Source: Streptomyces aureocirculatus
GTDB lineage: Bacteria; Actinomycetota; Actinomycetes; Streptomycetales; Streptomycetaceae
Assembly (NCBI RefSeq): GCF_000720475.1
Contig: NZ_JOAP01000057.1
Span: forward strand, 1-45,188
DNA length: 45,188 bases
Reading direction: 5' to 3'
The notes beneath the pieces were generated by a model that saw only the letters and a program-made list of their open reading frames with translations, made no database searches and was not told where the DNA came from. A program made the translations under genes and the position numbers. Below, piece by piece: positions 42,063-45,188 of this stretch; positions within the stretch are counted from its first letter, which is position 1, and each line of letters opens with the position of its first letter.

Positions 42063-43415
42063 TCAGCGGGCCGATTCCAGTGTCTTCTCCACGTCGACGA
42101 ACGACTTGCGGGCGAGGACGAGGCGGCCGTCCCGCACCACCTGGAAGGTGACGCCCGCGTTCACCAGGCGCGGGTAGTCGCTCGCCGCGAGCATGTCCTC
42201 GAAGCGCCAGCTCAGCATCGGTGTGAGCCCGCCGGTGTCCACGCGCAGGCCCTGGTCGAGGGTGCGCCGCAGCGAGCGGGCGGTGACGGCGTCGCCGTTC
42301 AGCGACTCGACGGCCTGCTTCAGGACGGTGTACGCGATCCAGGTGGTCTGCACGCCCGCGTCCGCCGCGTCGACCCGGTTGTCGCCGAAGGCCTGCTCGC
42401 GGATGACCTCGCGCATCTTGGACCAGCGCCGGTCGCTGCCGTCCGGGTACCAGCCGGTGACGTAGGCGCCTTCGTACGGGCCTTCCGCGCCGCCCGTGCG
42501 GTCGATCAGGGACTGGTCGACGCTGCCGAGCACGGAGGCGGTGCGCACCGGCGGATAGTCGTCCTCGGTGCGCCGGAACGAGTCGAAGAACGTGTCCGTG
42601 CGGGTGCCGAGCGCGGCCGCGACACACCCTTCCCTGCCCTGCCCGGAGCGCTTGCCACCGGTGGCGGAGGCGGAGGCGATGCCGGTGCCGCCGCCCCGGG
42701 ACGCGCGGTCGAGTGCCTGCTCGGCCTGCGCCGTGTAGTCCGTGCCGTCCTCGGGGGCCCGGATGTCCGCGGACGCGGCACGGTGGTCCTGGGCGAGGCC
42801 GGAGTCGAGGAGCTTGGAGAGGCTGTCGCCCGCGATGGTGTCGGGCCGTACGAGGGAGACCCGCTCGCAGACCCCGGCGAGCTGCCGTCCGTTGCCCGCG
42901 AGCAGCGCGGGCTGTCCGCCGTTGACGGGGTACGACAGCGGGCTCGAGAACTCCTCGTCGGTGAGGCCGTAGCCGCCGATGTAGGGGATGCCCGCCGACT
43001 CCAGGGGGCCCATGAAGGCGCGGCCGTGCTGGCTGTAGGAGCCGACGACGGCGGCCACGTTCTTCTTGACGGCCTCGCGGGCGCAGTTGCCCGCGCTGGT
43101 CGGATCGTTGCGTTCGTTGCAACTGACGACTTCGAGTTTGCGGCCGTCCAGGCCGCCGTTGGCGTTGATCCAGCGGGCGTAGGCCTGGGCCATCGCGGGC
43201 ATGCCGGGCTTGTTGGTCGCCCGGGTGTGGTCCGGCGCCCAGGTCATGACCTTCACGGGGTCATCCTCGGCACCCCCCGTGGTACCGGGGATGACCCCGC
43301 AACCGACGGCCAGGGACGCACACGCCGTCACGGCAACCGCGCCCACCAGCGCTTTTCGCGCTCGGCGCGCGGTCTCGACGGGACGGGGAGGGAAGACGCG
43401 TCGCAAGGCGGTCAT
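42063..43415 (-). CDS. Periplasmic-binding-type lipoprotein (branched-chain amino acid type)
   Basis: A 450-residue extracellular solute-binding protein. The signal peptide ends in a lipobox-like LAVGC with lipidated Cys39. The fold is the LivJ/AmiC type: VKVMTWAPDHTRATNKPGMP, WINANGGLDGRKLEVVSCNE, REAVKKNVAAVVGSYSQHGR and GIPYIGGYGLTDEEFS in lobe one, TTWIAYTVLKQAVESLNGDA and TPMLSWRFEDML near the end. There are no permease or ATPase genes next to it, so it may serve a remote transporter or act as a sensor. ATG 43415 is chosen; GTG 43421 is two codons upstream. It is convergent with the TQF protein. Confidence 0.9.
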   Translation of the reverse strand: MTALRRVFPPRPVETARRARKALVGAVAVTACASLAVGCGVIPGTTGGAEDDPVKVMTWAPDHTRATNKPGMPAMAQAYARWINANGGLDGRKLEVVSCNERNDPTSAGNCAREAVKKNVAAVVGSYSQHGRAFMGPLESAGIPYIGGYGLTDEEFSSPLSYPVNGGQPALLAGNGRQLAGVCERVSLVRPDTIAGDSLSKLLDSGLAQDHRAASADIRAPEDGTDYTAQAEQALDRASRGGGTGIASASATGGKRSGQGREGCVAAALGTRTDTFFDSFRRTEDDYPPVRTASVLGSVDQSLIDRTGGAEGPYEGAYVTGWYPDGSDRRWSKMREVIREQAFGDNRVDAADAGVQTTWIAYTVLKQAVESLNGDAVTARSLRRTLDQGLRVDTGGLTPMLSWRFEDMLAASDYPRLVNAGVTFQVVRDGRLVLARKSFVDVEKTLESAR

Positions 43416-43533
43416 GGACACGCACGATTCCGTCACCGGGCCAACCGCGGAGTGACGCGTACGCAACGGCTGGTGACGGCCGCGTGAACTGGTGGGGCCG
43501 TACACGCGTGGGGGATGTGGGAACGTACGATCG

Positions 43534-44034
43534 ATGACCGTGCAAGGAACGGAGAAGTCTTCCCGTCGTGGCCGTCGGTCGACGACCATAGGCGGCATGC
43601 CAACGAACGACATGCCGTGGTGGCGCTGGCGCAGCAATGTGCGCTCGGCGCTGCACATGCTCTCGGACCCGGTCTTCCAGCGGGAGTGCTGGCTCGCCGG
43701 GCGCGAGGAGTACGGGGATGTGACCGACGCCGTGTACCGCCTTGTCGAGGACACGTGGCTGGACAACTGGTCGGCGGAGAAGTACGTCGGGACGATCTTC
43801 CGTGACCAGCAGGAGGCGGCGCTCGTCGACGCCGCCGTGCTGCGGGTGCTGCGGATCATGCACGAGGTCGGCCCGGACGCGGCGGTGTCCGTGTATCTGG
43901 ACCACCCGGGCTGGCCGGACGCGGTGCACGCGGCGCGGGAGGCGCATGTGCGGCTCGCCACCGGGGACGGTGACGACCCGGACGGGGAGCCGCGGACCCT
44001 GGAGGTCCTGCGGATCCTCACCCGGTCGGGCTGA
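43534..44034 (+). CDS. SCO4402-family hypothetical protein
   Basis: A 166-residue soluble protein with a strongly conserved-looking body: MPWWRWRSNVRSALHMLSDP, VFQRECWLAGREEYGDVTDA, TWLDNWSAEKYVGTIFRDQQ, EAALVDAAVLRVLRIMHEVG. From memory this is the SCO4402 family, found beside purU in Streptomyces, with unknown function. The domain could start at ATG 43597 (MPTNDMPWW), since the 21 residues before it are Arg/Ser/Thr-rich; ATG 43534 is listed. The ribosome binding site is weak for both. The stop lies 124 bp before purU. Confidence 0.78.
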   Translation: MTVQGTEKSSRRGRRSTTIGGMPTNDMPWWRWRSNVRSALHMLSDPVFQRECWLAGREEYGDVTDAVYRLVEDTWLDNWSAEKYVGTIFRDQQEAALVDAAVLRVLRIMHEVGPDAAVSVYLDHPGWPDAVHAAREAHVRLATGDGDDPDGEPRTLEVLRILTRSG

Positions 44035-44158
44035 CCGGGGGCCTCCGCACCTGGTCGCCCCGGCCCCTTTCCCCTCGCCCGGTTCCCCTCGCCCGGTCGG
44101 TCCTGCCCCGGGTCCGCACACGGTCGGGCGAGACCCCGGTGTATGGGACCCTGGGCGG

Positions 44159-45052
44159 ATGAACGAGCAGTCCGCCGTCGCCAGTGACCCGCGCGCCGAC
44201 CGCGCCGAGCAGTACGTCCTCACGCTGTCCTGCCCCGACAAACAGGGCATCGTGCACGCCGTGTCGAGTTATCTCTTCATGACCGGCTGCAACATCGAGG
44301 ACAGCCAGCAGTTCGGCGACCACGACACCGGGCTCTTCTTCATGCGGGTGCACTTCTCGGCCGAGGCGCCCGTGTCGCTCGACAAGCTCCGGGCGAGCTT
44401 CGCCGCGATCGGTGACTCCTTCCAGATGGACTGGCAGTTGCACCGGGCCGACGACCGGATGCGCGTCGTGCTCCTCGTGTCGAAGTTCGGGCACTGCCTG
44501 AACGACCTGCTGTTCCGCTCGCGCATCGGGGCGCTGCCGGTGGAGATCGCGGCGGTCGTCTCCAACCACACGGACTTCGCCGAGCTGGCCGCCTCGTACG
44601 ACGTGCCTTTCCATCACATTCCGGTCACCCGGGACACCAAGCCCGAGGCCGAGGCGCGGCTGCTTGAGCTGGTGCGGGCGGAGAACGTCGAGCTGGTCGT
44701 GCTCGCCCGGTACATGCAGGTGCTCTCCGACGACCTGTGCAAGCAGCTCAGCGGGCGCATCATCAACATCCACCACTCGTTCCTGCCCAGCTTCAAGGGG
44801 GCGCGGCCGTATCACCAGGCGCACGCCCGGGGTGTGAAGCTGATCGGTGCCACCGCGCACTATGTCACCGCCGATCTCGACGAGGGGCCGATCATCGAGC
44901 AGGAGGTCGAGCGGGTGGGGCACGGGGTCACTCCCGACCAGCTTGTCGCCGTCGGGCGGGATGTCGAGTGCCGGGCCCTTGCGCGGGCCGTGCAGTGGCA
45001 TGCGGAGCATCGCATCCTCTTGAACGGCCACCGCACCGTCGTCTTCGCCTGA
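44159..45052 (+). CDS. purU: Formyltetrahydrofolate deformylase
   Basis: A 297-residue enzyme that hydrolyses 10-formyl-THF to formate and THF, balancing one-carbon pools. An ACT regulatory domain is at about 18-95 (EQYVLTLSCPDKQGIVHAVS, SQQFGDHDTGLFFMRVHFSA). The formyltransferase-type catalytic domain shows VLLVSKFGHCLNDLLFRSRI, ELVVLARYMQVLSDDLC, the catalytic INIHHSFLPSFKGARPYHQA (Asn/His) and ATAHYVTADLDEGPIIEQEV (Asp). The length is full. ATG 44159 is chosen; the frame upstream overlaps non-coding sequence. A hairpin follows downstream. Confidence 0.96.
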   Translation: MNEQSAVASDPRADRAEQYVLTLSCPDKQGIVHAVSSYLFMTGCNIEDSQQFGDHDTGLFFMRVHFSAEAPVSLDKLRASFAAIGDSFQMDWQLHRADDRMRVVLLVSKFGHCLNDLLFRSRIGALPVEIAAVVSNHTDFAELAASYDVPFHHIPVTRDTKPEAEARLLELVRAENVELVVLARYMQVLSDDLCKQLSGRIINIHHSFLPSFKGARPYHQAHARGVKLIGATAHYVTADLDEGPIIEQEVERVGHGVTPDQLVAVGRDVECRALARAVQWHAEHRILLNGHRTVVFA

Positions 45053-45098
45053 CCCCACGACCTCTCCCACCCGCCCGCCCGCATCTGCCCCGCCACGG

Positions 45099-45128
45099 GG
45101 TGGGCGCCTCCGGCGGGGGCCGCCCACC
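45099..45128 (+). terminator. Hairpin terminator after purU
   Basis: GGTGGGCG (45099-45106) pairs with CGCCCACC (45121-45128) around a 14-base loop, 47 bp after the purU stop. The remaining 60 bp of the window show no gene. Confidence 0.75.
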
Positions 45129-45188
45129 GTCGGCGTCTGCCGCTCCCGCAGAGGCGGCCGAGCAGCCGCTGCCCCCACAACCTTTCCC

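Noticed and set aside
42035..42076. Direct repeat GCGGGCCGATTCC twice near the lipoprotein stop
   Set aside because: Short, one copy is partly coding, and no structure or function is suggested beyond a small duplication between convergent genes.

Overview
The window is high-GC actinobacterial DNA, almost certainly from a Streptomyces chromosome. The signs are a very high G+C third codon position, many GTG starts, ATGA/GTGA stop-start overlaps, GC-rich hairpin terminators and a typical streptomycete gene set (DmdR1-like repressor, NsdA-like HTH/TPR regulator, short DNA primase/polymerase, SCO4402-family protein, GRASP-type RiPP genes). I see no rRNA or tRNA genes, insertion sequences, integrases or CRISPR arrays.

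Layout. 1-5140: the 5' end of a VOC-fold gene, an SGNH hydrolase, an exported beta-propeller-like protein, a block of 19-22 bp tandem repeats, a divergent AraC regulator/MFS exporter pair, and a TetR repressor. 5159-7069: a drug-type ABC exporter (DrrA/DrrB-like) whose promoter carries three copies of a GTAC-type operator, divergent from the TetR gene. 7098-12659: a perfect 24-bp hairpin terminator, serC, a two-part FAD/Fe-S D-2-hydroxyacid dehydrogenase, and an EamA exporter preceded by repeated TGGAC boxes.

12707-17221 is a ribosomal peptide (graspetide) locus: XRE regulator, resolvase-like protein with no visible catalytic serine, DUF7848-type small protein, GRASP-type precursor, ATP-grasp ligase and a PIMT-like methyltransferase. 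The ligase is split by a +1 frameshift in a GC run, and the precursor has a strong Shine-Dalgarno sequence with no start codon behind it, so the locus looks damaged or unusually expressed.

17246-26156 is a seven-gene acyl-CoA catabolic operon (DinB-like protein, AtuA family, carboxyltransferase, biotin carboxylase/BCCP, acyl-CoA dehydrogenase, enoyl-CoA hydratase, TetR) with an inverted-repeat operator on the promoter. 26185-32379 holds a cupin protein with a repeat-expanded signal peptide, citrate synthase 2, divergent pdxH, an alpha/beta hydrolase, the DtxR-family iron regulator DmdR1 with a fully open antisense frame (compare adm of S. coelicolor), and a divergent SIS-domain gene; a DasR-like dre site lies between the last two. 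32380-34678 contains a dispersed repeat, a decayed FtsX-type permease tail, a PAS/GAF sensor and a candidate 12-codon gene. 34679-45188 holds a second ABC transporter, a primase/polymerase-like protein, an NsdA-like regulator, a large Pro/Gln-rich membrane protein with repeated TQF motifs, an orphan amino-acid-type binding lipoprotein, an SCO4402-family protein and purU.

Function names rest on motifs read by eye; no database search was possible.
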